From Polyodon spathula (lineage: Eukaryota > Chordata > Actinopteri > Acipenseriformes > Polyodontidae): a stretch of DNA of 64,000 nt. Where the stretch lies: the NCBI RefSeq assembly GCF_017654505.1, contig NC_054538.1, forward strand, positions 54,423,786 to 54,487,785, written 5' to 3'. A program made the translations under genes and the position numbers. Below the pieces are notes generated by a model. The model saw nothing but the letters and a program-made list of their open reading frames with translations. It searched no databases and was not told the origin of the DNA. Position 1 is the stretch's first letter. Every line of letters begins with the position of its first letter. Shown in pieces: positions 11,936 to 23,998 of this stretch.

Positions 11936-13270
11936 GGAGCCTGTCAAACAAGAACATGTTTCAAGTTTGAAGCTCTGTCTGGAGCTTGGTGTTATTTACA
12001 TTATCGTCAATACACTGCAGTTTGAGGTTCAAGCTACATCTGCATATTTTAAGTGAATGGAAGCTGATAATAGCTTTTAAAACACCATTTTACTCTATCA
12101 ATACAGTACTAGCATCATTTTAATAACAAAACTGTATTTATCTTGAGTACTTCAATTATGGGAAAATCTAAACATTTCTAGAAATATAGTTCAAGGACAA
12201 TTCTCATCCCTCATTAAATTTGCCTTATGCCACTGTAGTGTCAGGTTGGGTCATTATGAAAATAACAGAAATGGAGTATACGAGAGGGGGTCCTAAGCCA
12301 TTCCCCTTGTCTGCTTCATTTCTTGTCACGAACTCCCCCACTGACAAAGAATGCTTTTAAAATAGTCGTAAATTAAATACTAGACAAGTGGTTTATCTTC
12401 ACCATCATTGAACAGAAACAAGGGGTGTCTTCCAAAAGGTAAAAACCTGATGGTTTTGAATGGTTTGACACCCGCAACAGAGAACAGTCCACCTCATAAA
12501 TCCAGCCGACAGGGGCAAAACAGCAGACCAATTGAGAACACTGGGCTGTCTCAGAACGAGAACAGTCAATGGGAAAATACTTCACGTGGACTCGAGCACG
12601 GCCCCAAATAAACAAACTATCCAATCACTGGGGTGAAAAGAGGATTAGAAAAGGAGCATGCAACTTTCAATCGGGGCTCCCTGACATGCAAAACAAGACT
12701 CTGAACTTTGACAATTTGAAGACCCGCAGCCTGAAATCAGTTTGAACAGAGACACCGTTTTTGGAAACTCTGATACAGGATAACAACCCCAATGTCTGCC
12801 TTGATATGGTTGTCTGTAGCGTAAGACAGCTAAAATCCTAAAAGTACTTGGAATCAAATCTCTAAACTTAGCCCCGATTGATCACCAGAAGAAGATAGTT
12901 GGACATACCATTTGTTGAAGTCAGAGACTGAAATATATTCAGTCTATGTTATTAAGCAAGCAGTACCGGAGTCTGCAGTGGAATATCCCAGATATGCTCG
13001 GACGAAGAGCACACGTCGTGTGGAGGACTTGCTGTTTCAGAGGAATACCTAAATAGTTAATGACTCTTGCTTTTGCAAAAAAAAATCTTTTGTCCCCTGA
13101 TGTGGAGATGCAACGCAAGGAAGACAGACCCCGGAATTTGAACTTTCCTTGCCTGCAGGACAGCCTTTGAGCTCCTGTTTTCATGAGCTACGGACCAGCT
13201 GTAAGAGGCAGCAGAAGTCTTTTAAGTATTCAACACGTAGTGTTTTTATCCTATTATGACCTTGAGATTA
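11936..13270. other. Unclassified stretch, possible decayed element
   Basis: From about 12240 to 13200 the composition is more balanced than in its neighbours and several short open frames occur, but I recognise no domain and no terminal repeats. It could be an old retroelement fragment. Confidence 0.25.
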
Positions 13271-15256
13271 AGCTGACCTTAAAGTAAAATTTACGTTTTG
13301 ATTGAGGTAGAATGTATGAAAAGTATTATTGCTTTCAATTCATGCTTTGAGTTAATGAACGCTATAGTAACTGTTTGTTGTATGTGATTTATTAACATTG
13401 ATATGGGTTTTGCAAAACTAGAATACAAATTAGCTGTCTTGATGGTAGATAATTCTCGTAAAGTTGTCTGGATGTGAAGAGCCTCTAAAGTTTATCTCGC
13501 AAGAGTGAGAATTGAGATACTTCTAAAATATAAATAATGTAATAAAATTACAAGGTGCTGGGGCCCAACATTCACCAATTTGTTGTGCATATTTACGTTG
13601 TATATCTAGGATTTATGTCACAACTGTGTTCTCGCCAATTACCATTAAAGAAAATACCCATTATAGCTCATAATGCAATTATTAACCATAATAAACACAA
13701 TACCTCAATAAGAACTGGCATAATTATGCCTAGATGATGACAAGAGATTAGCAATGAATATTATGTATTTAAGTATTTCAAATCAATCATAAATGTGTAT
13801 TTGTTATAAGACAAAAAGAAAACTAAAAATCCAAATTATTATTACATGTATTCATATTCTCAAAGGAAGAAGAATAAAGGTTAGGCTTCATAGTTCTTCA
13901 TACTAAAGAAGAAACAAAATAAAACATTCAAGGAAAAGTAATGCATTGTTAAATGTTCGTAATTAATCCTTGATGTGCTCTCTGGTCATAGAGATCTGCA
14001 TTAGTGAATCAGTCTTAATAGTTCATCATGCATTGTTTGATTGAGTCATACATTATATATAGATGTGCCAGCTTCCAAGTGGCTAAGTACACATGTACAA
14101 TGTTCCAGCATCTAGTTGAACAGATGCACACTGTGTATTGTGATGATATCAATATCATGGCTTCAGTTCAGTTATTTGTAAACACACAATATAAGTTTGA
14201 TACTTAATCTGTTGGTGCAATGTTTAAAACAAAGTCTTAAGCTTTCGTCATTCTGGAGGGAGCCTATTTCCTCCTGGACAGCTTTGAAGATTACATCATT
14301 GTGCCTGTGTTGAATGTTTTCAGAGTTTGATAACTTGAGTGCGATGAGATGTTTTGAAGAAAGAGCGAATCCAGAGCAAATCCAAAGAGTAGAGAGAGTG
14401 AAAATCCTTGTTTTGAGTTTAAATAACATGATGTATAGGCATTCCCTTGTACTGTAAACAAATCCTTGTCAGTCCTTCCATTGGTTCACGGTATTTGAGA
14501 GACAGTTGCGTATCACACAAAAAGGGCATGTTATAAATGGAATGTATCTGCCTATTTCATTATCAAAGGATTTACATTTATCATTTAAAACTCCTATTCA
14601 ATCTAACTTTAGTTACATTAATTGGAGAAGCTTACAAATTTCAATTTCATTCTCTATACAATCAAAGGATAATATTTAAAAATAGTTATTAGTTTATAAT
14701 ATTCTTTTAAAACACAATTTATTGGGAAACTTACTTGAAATAACTATTAAACTTTTGTCCACAAGTTATGTAATTAAAAATAATTCTTAAAGCGTTTGAA
14801 CTAACTTTTAACACAATAATGGTAAAACTGCATCATCACTATAGCTTTCTTTGGGAAGTTTTATAACACCTTAGGAGGCCAGACAATCAGATAGCATTTT
14901 GGAAGGCGAGCTTCATAGAGTTAACACCGTTTGTGGCCTGTGCCTTATCTAATCAGCTTTGAAGTATTATTATGAAGCAATATATTTCCAAAAATGAGGA
15001 TAATGAACAAGATCAATAATGGCAACGAGTACAAGGGATAATTGGAATGCAAGGTAAATGTATGGGAAGTGATAGTTGATGGGGAAGGAATTGCAGATCC
15101 AATCTGGTGTGTTGGAGCATTGTTTTGGTTGTGCATTGTCAATATTTTTTGTTGCAGATGTGACTTTTGAGCTGATAAGGGGATGGTTACAATCCCCTTG
15201 AAGTTGTACAAAGAGCATTTTAATGTAAACTGGAGTGATGAAAAAAAGAAGCCAAG
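13271..15256. other. AT-rich stretch carrying an inverted 'gtgctggggcccaacattca' motif
   Basis: No gene recognised. The motif at 13555-13580 recurs inverted at about 15275-15300 and, inverted again, near 19000. This may mark the ends of an old element of roughly 1.75 kb (13548-15300), but the arms are only about 30 bases long. Confidence 0.3.
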
Positions 15257-15800
15257 TTAGAAGCAACAATTGTGTGAATGTTGGGCCCCAGCACCTTTGC
15301 AATTGTGTCTAATTGCTTGATGCTTGACAAGGTTGCCCCAATTGCTTCTCCTAACTTGGGCTTTTGTGTTTGATATCACCACTTTAAATGGCTGTTGCGT
15401 TTTTCTAACTTGACAATGTTTTTGTTAAAGATATCACTTCTTTTTTTAGTTCATCAAATAGTGAATAAAGCAAGGGAAAGATATTTGATAATGTGTATGG
15501 TAACTAGATAGACAGACAAGACAAGACAAGAGAGTAATAAGTAGAGTAATATAAGAGAAATGAGAAAAGATTTGAAAGTAAAATAATGGTAGAAGGGACT
15601 TTTGGACAGTATTGAAAATGTAAACATTGTATTCTTTTAGTTGCAAATGTACATCCATGAGTGGTGAAAACAATATGTCTATTTTGGTAGGTATTGATAT
15701 TTACGTAGGTACAAAACAACACTGTTATGAATGGTTAAAAAGGTACATGCGTATGTCAGTGCTAAAGGGTAGTATACTAACACATTTTAATGCTGAAAAC
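15257..15800 (+). repeat. Directly repeated ~0.53-kb block, copy A
   Basis: Highly similar to 18985-19515 in the same orientation. Shared landmarks in order are atgttgggccccagcacc, the cttgggcttttgtgtttgat block, a gaaagatttgaaagtaaaat-type block, catccatgagtggtgaaaac, and an end at acacattttaatgctgaaaa. Small indels separate the copies. No coding potential is evident. It is either a local duplication or two members of a dispersed family. Confidence 0.75.
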
Positions 15801-15977
15801 AAAAATATATTCTCCTTGTTTTAGAGGTGTTATGAACTTAGGCCAATGTAAAGCATTTGATCTCTTCGTAAAAAGCCATATCCATGTCATTTGCCTTTCT
15901 TGGCCATGGTTTGACTTCAATGAGTGCATCATTTGCATGCACCTATTTTCCAGTAGCACCCACAGCAAAAACAGACA

Positions 15978-15978
<1 letters not shown>

Positions 15979-16051
<73 letters not shown>
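15979..16051 (+). repeat. (AC)n microsatellite
   Basis: About 36 uninterrupted AC units following a short CAGA-containing lead-in. Frames through it produce meaningless His-Thr or Cys-Val repeats. Confidence 0.98.
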
Positions 16052-16053
<2 letters not shown>

Positions 16054-17212
16054 GAACCACAGTTCTGACTCAGGTCTCAGCTGTTAGTCTCATGCGCAGG
16101 AACACCCAGAGTGTGAGTGGAGCGGAGCGAGCCAATTGTATATGGAGCGGGGGAGCGCAGCGGTGTAGTTGCTGGAGCAGACATTTCTGGCCCACTCCTT
16201 TACAGCACTGAGAAGAACTGAGCACAGTTTTATTTTTCTTAAATATTTGTTCGGCTATGGATTTTGGACAAAAGAGTTATTAAAAAAAAGGTGACAAACA
16301 CAGATGCAGTCACTTTACAGTATTTTCCATCATGCCTGTGCATGGTAACCATTAATTTTCCAGTTTCAAACCACAATTAGGCACTTCTATGTTTTGCAGA
16401 CTTGAAAATTGCATTTTTTTTTTTTTAAAAAGAAGCTTTTATTTTTCTTTTATATTCAATGTTATTGATGTGGTACTTTATGACTGATATATATGATTGA
16501 TGTATCTACTATAGATACTAATGAGAGCAAAACAAATACAAAAGAAAAACAAGGGAACCACAGACCTTTTCAAGAAAGCTGGGAGACTGTATTAATGGAT
16601 TTTATATTTTTAAACATTGCAATAACAGTTCTACTTATGAAGCATCCACACTATAATTTCATATAACAGGTGATTTATTTGCACTGTTCAGAACCTTATT
16701 TTCCCCCATTGGTGCTTGAGCTTATGCACCTATTATCAATGATTAAAGCCTGGTTTTCAAACAAACTGATTAACCCTCACCAGTACTGTATTGGTATAAG
16801 AAAAGTGTGTTTTTAAACAAGTAATTTCAGCTTTCAATCACTTAAAATATGCTGAGAATAATGTAAACAACACCAATCTACAGCCAGCGAGTCCCAAGCT
16901 TTAAACCTGTTACAGTTTATAGATAAGAACTCAACTTTATTATGAATATTGTGTTATTATGTTTTAAGCAACATAATATGATTCATTATGGTAATTGTTT
17001 GTTTATTAGTTTTAAAATGTTTAGTAAAATGTGACCTATTATTTGACCTTGTCAGTACAACTGCCCCCCTTTGCTAATGACATCTTCAGTCAGGGTCGTA
17101 ACCAAGTATAAATCTCCACATTTTTGTAAAATTACTTTATACTTATTTCTAAAGATGCAACGCGTTTCAGTAAATTAAAACAATAAACTTTGCACCCCAC
17201 GCAGAGGGAGAA
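16052..17212. other. Unannotated stretch
   Basis: The left 150 bases contain a GC-richer 'gtggagcggagcgagcc' patch. The remainder is AT-rich with no recognised exon or repeat. Confidence 0.3.
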
Positions 17213-17611
17213 CACAATTGTAAAACACCATTAAGTGGGGTTGGCATTGCAAGGGAGATGAAAGGAGGTTTCGCAGTTACGATCGAGTTACAGTTGTTTA
17301 AGCATTATTTGTGACTGCTTATTCATCATTGCTACACCTCGTTAGAAAATACACTTTGTTGCATTTAAAAAAATAAATAAATTGGAATTGTACACAAGAG
17401 TGGCATGTAGCTTCCTTGTCTAAATCTACTTGTTTAAATAAACATAAATAAAGGAATAATGTATTAGGTAGAAATAAATAAATGATTTAAAAAAATGCCT
17501 AGAGGAATAAATATATTTAGAAATAAATATTTTCAAATAAATAAATGTGGGAATTAATGTTTATATTATAAATGTATAAATACATTAATAAATAGCAAGC
17601 CAGAAAAAAAT

Positions 17612-17662
17612 GTCATCTTAATTGATTTGGCTGATGCTTTTATCCAGAGCAATTGACATTTG
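17612..17662 (-). repeat. SINE tail, minus strand
   Basis: The reverse complement reads gctctggataaaagcatcag, matching the L2-type SINE tail 'ctttggataaaagcgtctgc'. Only the 3' part is recognisable. Confidence 0.5.
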
Positions 17663-17747
17663 TATACCTATACAAAAAGTATGTTTCATGTACAAAAAAA
17701 AAAAATGTTATGCAATGAGACATTAGTGCTTCTTCACTTGTAACTTA

Positions 17748-17945
17748 TGTGGAGTAGTGGATAGAGCACTGTACTCTTGACTGGACAATCATGATTTCCA
17801 TCCCCGGTAGGGGACACACTGCTGCTTTACCTAGATTGCCCAGTAAAAAACTCAACTGTATAAATGAGCAATTGTAGGTGACAAAAAAATGTCACAGTTG
17901 TAAATTGGCCGGATAAGGATGTCTGCTAAAAAATAAAGTAATTAT
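17748..17945 (+). repeat. tRNA-derived SINE
   Basis: The head (tggagtagtggatagagcac) resembles an RNA polymerase III A box, and 'gatttccatccccggta' sits where a diverged B box would. The body leads to a tail ttggccggataaggatgtct followed by gctaaaaaataaa, the L2-type tail shared by many fish SINEs. About 200 bp and apparently full length. Confidence 0.75.
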
Positions 17946-18253
17946 TGTCAGGCCTGGTTGGTATAGGATGGGAGACTACCACGTTATTTAAACTTTTCTT
18001 TGGAGTTTTACTCAGTGGTGTAATTGAGGGTATATGCAGGTAAACAGTGTTTACCCACTTTGAATTTATGCACTATGTTGTTTACCCACTTCTCATATAA
18101 GGGATACAGAGTTTACTCACTTCTACTCTCCAGTGATGTGCAAATCCTGTGTTATAGACAATATATTTTAATGGCGAGTGTCTGTATTGTGTTCAGAGAA
18201 CGTGAGTGAAGCAAAGCAGTGACAATTCCACTCCCCAGATCCTGACAAAATGT

Positions 18254-18256
<3 letters not shown>

Positions 18257-18312
<56 letters not shown>
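18257..18312 (+). repeat. (TA)n microsatellite
   Basis: Uninterrupted TA array, followed by taataataag. Confidence 0.97.
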
Positions 18313-18315
<3 letters not shown>

Positions 18316-18450
18316 ATAAGTAAATAAACTAACTGTTTTTCCCCCATCGTGTTGCCGATTGCAGATGAAAAGATGCAATGTACATTCAGAAAGGAATACC
18401 ATTTAATTGTCCTTATTAATTACATACCTTGACCCAAGTAAAAAAATAAT

Positions 18451-18479
18451 AAATAAATAAATAAATAAATAAATAAATA
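18451..18479 (+). repeat. (AAAT)n microsatellite
   Basis: About seven AAAT units. Confidence 0.9.
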
Positions 18480-18984
18480 CCCACCTATGGCCAGCAAAGA
18501 AAAACGCCGACATACAGTGCTCAGAGAAGTTATCTAATTGAATTTGAAGACACTTTCTCATTGTTATTGTTTGGTACTGAAAAAATGCATACATTTCAAA
18601 CTTTGCATATGATTTGTATCAAATTAGCTTTATACATGACTTATTTGTATCTGAATATCTCATAGGGAGCTCAAAGAAACCCATGAAAGCATATGAGTGA
18701 GTCAACAGGGCTGACGGACCACCCTGTACTAGTGTATGAAAAATCCTTAACAGTGCAGAAAATATAAACCGTGTTCACAGCGCTGCATGGTCCATAACTG
18801 AAGAACTGTATAAGAACAATAACAGCACACACACGGATGACGTTTTCTAATGGGGTGTAGCAATATTAAATAAGCATTCACAAATAATGCTTAGAAAACT
18901 GTCACTCGATCGGAACTGCGAAACCTCCCGTCATCTCCCTTGCAATGCAACCCCACTTAATGGTGTTTTATGTTTGTGTTAGAA

Positions 18985-19515
18985 GGAACAATTGTGTGAA
19001 GGAATGTTGGGCCCCAGCACCTTTCCAATTGTGCCTATTTGCTTGCAGCCCAACAAGGTTCCCCCAGTTGCTTCTCCTAACTTGGGCTTTTGTGTTTGAT
19101 ATCACCACTTTAAATGGCTGTTGTATTTTTCCAGCTTGTTTTTTTACATTGACAATGTTTTTGTTATAGATATCTCTTTTTTTTTACTTCATCAAATAAT
19201 GAATAAAGTGAGGGAAAGCTATTCAAGAATGTGTGTGGTAAACAGACAGAGAGTAATAAAAGAGAAATGAGGAAAGATTTGAAAGTAAAATAATGGTAGA
19301 AGGGACTTTTGGACAGTATTGAAAGTTTAAACATTATATTCTTTTAGTTGCAAATGTACATCCATGAGTGGTGAAAACAATATGTCCATTTTGGTAGGTA
19401 TTAATATATTTATATTTACGTAGGTACAAAACTACAATGTTATGAATGGTTTAAAAGGTACATATGCATGTCATTGCTAAAGGGTAGTATACTAACACAT
19501 TTTAATGCTGAAAAA
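18985..19515 (+). repeat. Directly repeated ~0.53-kb block, copy B
   Basis: Counterpart of 15257-15800. It starts just beyond the right arm of the inverted-repeat element and ends at the same 'acacattttaatgctgaaaa' position as copy A. Relative to copy A it lacks most of the gacaagacaagag stretch and gains a few bases near 19400. Confidence 0.75.
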
Positions 19516-19654
19516 TGTTTTTGTTATAGATCTACAGGAAACTAGATATTTTTCAAACAGGAAATAGAAAATTTTTACAGTGGAGCAGAACCTTCAGGTT
19601 TTCAGCAAAAGCTAGTCAGGCATGGATGTAAGGTTATAAAATTAATGCATTCAA

Positions 19655-19735
19655 CAACTGCCCAGTGGTGCAGCGGGCTAAGGCTGTGTGCTCAAGGACA
19701 TCATGTTGCAAGTTCAAACCAAGGCTTTTTTTTTC
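19655..19735 (+). repeat. tRNA-like SINE head
   Basis: The sequence gtggtgcagcgggctaaggc followed by caagttcaaaccaaggc has the spacing and content of A and B boxes of a tRNA-derived promoter. It lacks a foldable tRNA body and a recognised tail, so I call it a SINE fragment rather than a tRNA gene. Confidence 0.45.
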
Positions 19736-20136
19736 TGTGATATGTGCTGTTTTAAAACATATATAAATTGCTTAATATAAATGTTGTGGATCTCAAACTG
19801 CTTACGATCCCTAGTTTATTTTGATGTTATTTAGCTTTTCTGTCTGAAAATTTGCTACACACTCTTAAAAAAGTAAATGGAAGAGGAAGAATAACAAATT
19901 TACCTTAGTTTGATGATTTATATCTCATTGTGTATGAGAGGTATTTATGGTTTTATTTCACATTTGATGGAAGAAAGTTTCAGACTTTTGGTAGTGGTAC
20001 AGATGGCAATTCTAAGTGATTTAGTTTTGCCGCTGCAACATGGTGAAAACAGCAAAACCCTTGGAGCTGTATAGAGAGTCTCGGTAGTTTTTCTGCCGTT
20101 CCCATCCCCCTCTCTCCTCTTTATACAGATGTTATA

Positions 20137-20598
20137 ATCCTATCAACTTGGGTCAATTAACATTTTTAGAACATCAAAATCTTTGTGTTTGGCTTCGTTG
20201 CCTTGCGAATGACCGCATCGCGATGCAGGAAATTCACTTTACCTGAAACCGATTTCAAGAAGATCCGAGCATCCCTTCATGTCAAAGTGAGACTACTGAA
20301 TTACCAATCTGAGTTTGAATTTTTCTCAGGGTAGCCCCAAATGTGTAAAACTAGGCTTCTTTGGAAATAAAAAAGCAAACCTTAAAAGTCTATGTTATTA
20401 AATAAAAGTACTAAACCATCTGATGTATGTATGTGTATGTATGGGTGTGTGTGTGTGTGTATTTACAACTGAAGACATTCCTGATATACACAACTGAAGA
20501 CGATTCTGTTTGAAGAGAAATGGAAGCTCATGTACTTCAAAAAAGTATTTCGTATGTTCACCCACAACTTTAAACACTCAATAATTTATGCTACATAA

Positions 20599-20660
<62 letters not shown>

Positions 20661-20995
20661 TGTACAATTCTACCCATAGACCAGGCTTATTTAGTTTTCC
20701 CTTCATGTAAAATCGAGACTTGTTGGAAATATTCTCCAGGGTAGCACCAATTGTGTGAAATTATTTGTAAAAAAAAAACATTAATGTGTAACCTAATAAA
20801 TACATTGCAGACCTGTTTTTATCAAACTTTTCAATTTATTTATTCATTTACATTTAAAAAGTACAAAAGCGGACCGTCTTCAGGTAAAGTGAATTATCCG
20901 CATTGCAATGGGGTCATTCGCAAGACAACCCCATGCTGAAAATGAAAAGATTTTGGGGTTAAAACAATGTCAATTAACACCAAGCTGATGGGGTC
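20137..20995. mobile_element. DNA transposon-like element with ~110-bp inverted repeats
   Basis: The left arm (20137-20250) and right arm (20880-20995) are inverted copies. The shared core includes cttgcgaatgacc and aattcactttacctgaa, with weaker similarity outward to 'atcaacttgggtcaattaac'. The interior carries (GT)n and (AT)n arrays and two direct copies of 'cagggtagc(c/a)ccaa(a/t)tgtgt', but no transposase. A MITE-like element is the simplest reading. Confidence 0.6.
20602..20658 (+). repeat. (TA)n microsatellite
   Basis: Uninterrupted TA array inside the inverted-repeat element. Confidence 0.97.
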
Positions 20996-22533
20996 GTATT
21001 TAGGCTTGGGGTCTATTACACAGAAAAAAAGAAAAGCAAATGAAGATGGAAAGAAGATTAAGGGACTGGTTTTACTTGTCATAGTTTATTAACATCCAAA
21101 GTCAAGTTGTATGAAACCGCAAGCTAACATTTCACTGATTAACATGAGATCCTGTATCTTTTACATAAACCTAAACTCACCTGCACCCTTTTTTTGCCTT
21201 TGTGGTGACCAATCAATTTAAATGCAAAGTTCTGAACATAGTAATTTATTTTGCATTAGTCTGAGAATGAGTTTTTGAGTTTGAGGTGTGTTTTTGAACA
21301 GGTATTACTTGTAAATGTAGCACAGTTTATTAACTAAGCAGTGGGCTCAAAAATAACACAACAGCTTTTCACTGCACTGTAAGCATCTCCCGATTACCAT
21401 GGGCAAATAAAATAATGGGCTTTCAAGTCCTTTCCACGACTCCTCACAAGATCATTTCAGGATCCTTTCTGTTGGAGGTGGTTAATTATCAGTTTAGTAC
21501 ATCGTTGTAAACCATGGCCAAATTAAATATAATCGGCTGGTTTTGCTGACTCCCTCACTAACCTTGGACTATTTTAACTAAGTAAACATTAGGTAGAATA
21601 TTGCATTAAAGCAAGGCATCATGCCGTCATTTTGATACTACTACAATTCGGAAATACAAGATGTGTTAAACTCTATTGAACAAAGAATTTTAACACAACT
21701 TTTCACATATTAGTGCTTGTTTTTAATAATTTGCTTTTGGAGCAAATAGTCGTTTAATATTTATAAATCGTTCATGTGTAAGGGTTCAGTCCTGGTAAGG
21801 TTAGCTCTAGTAAGACCCAATAGGGTAGCAATGTTACAGAACAAAGTTGTACTTTGATAAGTCCACCTATATCTGTGATAGGGTGTGGATTTTAGATGAG
21901 CATTTGTTAAATAAGTCAATGTTGACCCCGATTTCTTAAAAATCTGCCTGCCAATCACAAGAAAAAATAGCCCATCTGAATTATTAACCAAGTTAGACCT
22001 AGAAACAATTTTATTGAAAAGCTGTAGATGTAAACCAAACATCATAACACATGAAATATAACAAATAAATAAGAGATAATAGTATTCAAACCAAACAAAA
22101 CAAATGTGTAAACAACTTTTGAACAAAAAAATGTACCAAGCACTTGAATTTTCAGTCATTTTGCAGTTTGCCATGTAACGTCATCATTTCTGAATAGTGT
22201 TGCATTCCTCTTAGATGGGCAACATTACACATATGGTGAGCCATCTCATACAAACCAATATACAGTTGGAAGGTGTGAAGGAGGTCGTTATTTTGTATTT
22301 ATCTTTTATTTATTTATTTTAAACGACAGTCAAAAATGGGCTTAACCTTTATTCAGGAATGCCAAAGATTACTGCATTACTGTATTAGATGAAGGATGTG
22401 CAAATTAAATGTATTTAGCCCATTTCTGTATGATTTATTAAACCTTTGTAATTGTTTGAATACTGAGCACTTTGTGACATCAGACAATTGTATACCAAAC
22501 AGAAAGAAAACAGCATATATATATACACACAAA
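20996..22533. other. Unannotated stretch
   Basis: The only sizeable frame is minus-strand 22174-21761 (137 codons). I recognise no domain in it and the coding bias is unconvincing. Confidence 0.35.
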
Positions 22534-22795
22534 CAGTCAAAATTTTACATACTACAATGGAAAGTTCTAATTTTTAGAAATGTTCTCGAAAACAAAGAAG
22601 TTTTGCTTTTGTGGATGAGGAAAAAAAAAAGTTACAAGAAACAGATGTCTATAATTATTTATTTAAGCAATTGTTTTGCAAAATTCCATCCACAAAAGCA
22701 AAACTTTTGCACCAAAAAGATTTCCTATAATTATTTGTTTTTGAGAAATTTCTAGAAATTATACATTTCCATTGGGGTATGTAAACTTTTGACTA
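22534..22795. mobile_element. Palindromic Tc1-type MITE
   Basis: The two halves are inverted copies. The left starts agtcaaaattttacatacta; the right, inverted, starts agtcaaaagtttacatacccc. Inner 'gaagttttgcttttgtgga' also recurs inverted. The ends resemble Tc1-family terminal repeats. The right end abuts a long (TA)n array, consistent with insertion at TA. Confidence 0.7.
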
Positions 22796-22799
22796 CTAC

Positions 22800-22802
<3 letters not shown>

Positions 22803-22887
<85 letters not shown>
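22803..22887 (+). repeat. (TA)n microsatellite
   Basis: More than 40 TA units, 8 bases beyond the MITE. Confidence 0.98.
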
Positions 22888-22890
<3 letters not shown>

Positions 22891-23998
22891 ATATCTAATA
22901 TACTGGGTTATAATACGGGTTTTTCTAATAAACTGGGTTATGCAAATAAATATATACATAAAAACTGGTTCTGAACGCAAGATCTTCAAAATAGAGACAT
23001 TCATGGATAGGAGAAAGGCTTATAAATGGCTAAATCATCATATGTACTAAGATAACAAACACCATGTTTATACAAAAGAGGTGGCATAGGGCTCTTTTGT
23101 TTTACGCAATTAACATGAACAAAATGGGTCTTGCAAGTAAAACTTTGGCTAGCGATATCTTTTATTGTGGAACCACTGGTCACTGGTTAATGCAGAACCC
23201 AATATTGAGTTTCACGTGTATTTTTTTGTTGTATTTTACATTGATCAATACAAACTTGGATTAACATTTTACCATCTTCTATGAAGCAAATGCAATACAA
23301 ATGTACACAATAGTGCGTCATACCCCAGTGATATTCCAAGTTCAAATCCCATTTAGGACAACATTACCCAGTTCCTACACTATTTACCAAGTAAACAAGA
23401 ACTCTTCAGCAAATCAAACTGATTTCGTTGTACTGCATTTATTAAAAAGCACAGATCTCGCTGTCAAGGTACTTTTGAATTCTCAGTGAAAACATAATTA
23501 GGACTGCCAGACAATTCTCTAATGCAGAACTGATAACACTGGATAAGTGGATCTAACAGATTCAGGCTTGCATCTTAGAAAAACTATTTCTGCTTTTTCC
23601 AGTTAATAAAAATGAAAAACTGATTTGACAGAAACTAGCAGAGTCTTACAAAGTACCCACAAACATTTTCTTTATAATGGCTGTCAACATAATGGAAATA
23701 CACTTGATCTGTTCAATCACCTTACTGCTTAACAAATTATATTAATTTTTACAGCAGAGTAAAACTACATAGGTAACTTTGTTTTTCCACAAACCACATA
23801 AAGCACTTTTAAGGAACATAAGTACATGTCCATTTGTCTTACACAAAACAGAAAAATAGTTTCCTATGCAGGACACATTACACTAATGCTCAGTGGACTC
23901 AGCTCCATTGCAAAGTAAGGTTGGACCAGTTATTAAAAGTAAATAAACACTGTTAGTTCAATTAGGGAGGAAACCATTGACTTTGTAATATTAGAATG
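22888..23998. other. Unannotated stretch downstream of cep170
   Basis: No exon or repeat recognised. It lies beyond the proposed poly(A) signals. Confidence 0.35.

Larger units (their letters stand above)
17213..18980. mobile_element. Element bounded by ~130-bp inverted repeats
   Basis: 17213-17352 and 18838-18975 are inverted copies of one another. The shared sequence includes taaaacaccattaagtgggg, then a ttgcaagggagatgaaaggagg-type block, a cgatcgag block, and gcattatttgtgactgctta. The interior holds SINE pieces and AT arrays, not a transposase. Likely a non-autonomous DNA transposon with later insertions, or an inverted duplication. Confidence 0.6.

Noticed and set aside
15979..16051. Repeat arrays considered as CRISPR or other spaced repeats
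   Set aside because: They are simple microsatellites with no spacers, in a eukaryotic genome.
15777..16087. Open frames rich in His-Thr or Cys-Val
   Set aside because: Translations of an (AC)n microsatellite, not proteins.
15257..19515. Interpretation of the two 0.53-kb direct copies as paired LTRs of one retroelement
   Set aside because: The interior (15.8-19.0 kb) has no gag/pol and contains unrelated SINEs and an inverted-repeat element. The copies also lack TG...CA ends and a target duplication.
19655..19735. Possible tRNA gene
   Set aside because: Promoter-box-like motifs are present, but no cloverleaf with paired acceptor stem can be drawn; better as a SINE head.
21761..22174. 137-codon minus-strand frame
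   Set aside because: It has a hydrophobic N-terminal part, but no recognisable domain, splice context or similarity; likely chance in low-stop sequence.
22759..23004. Open frames rich in Tyr-Ile (also at 32814-33095, 36737-36931, 56336-56536)
   Set aside because: Translations of (TA)n microsatellites.
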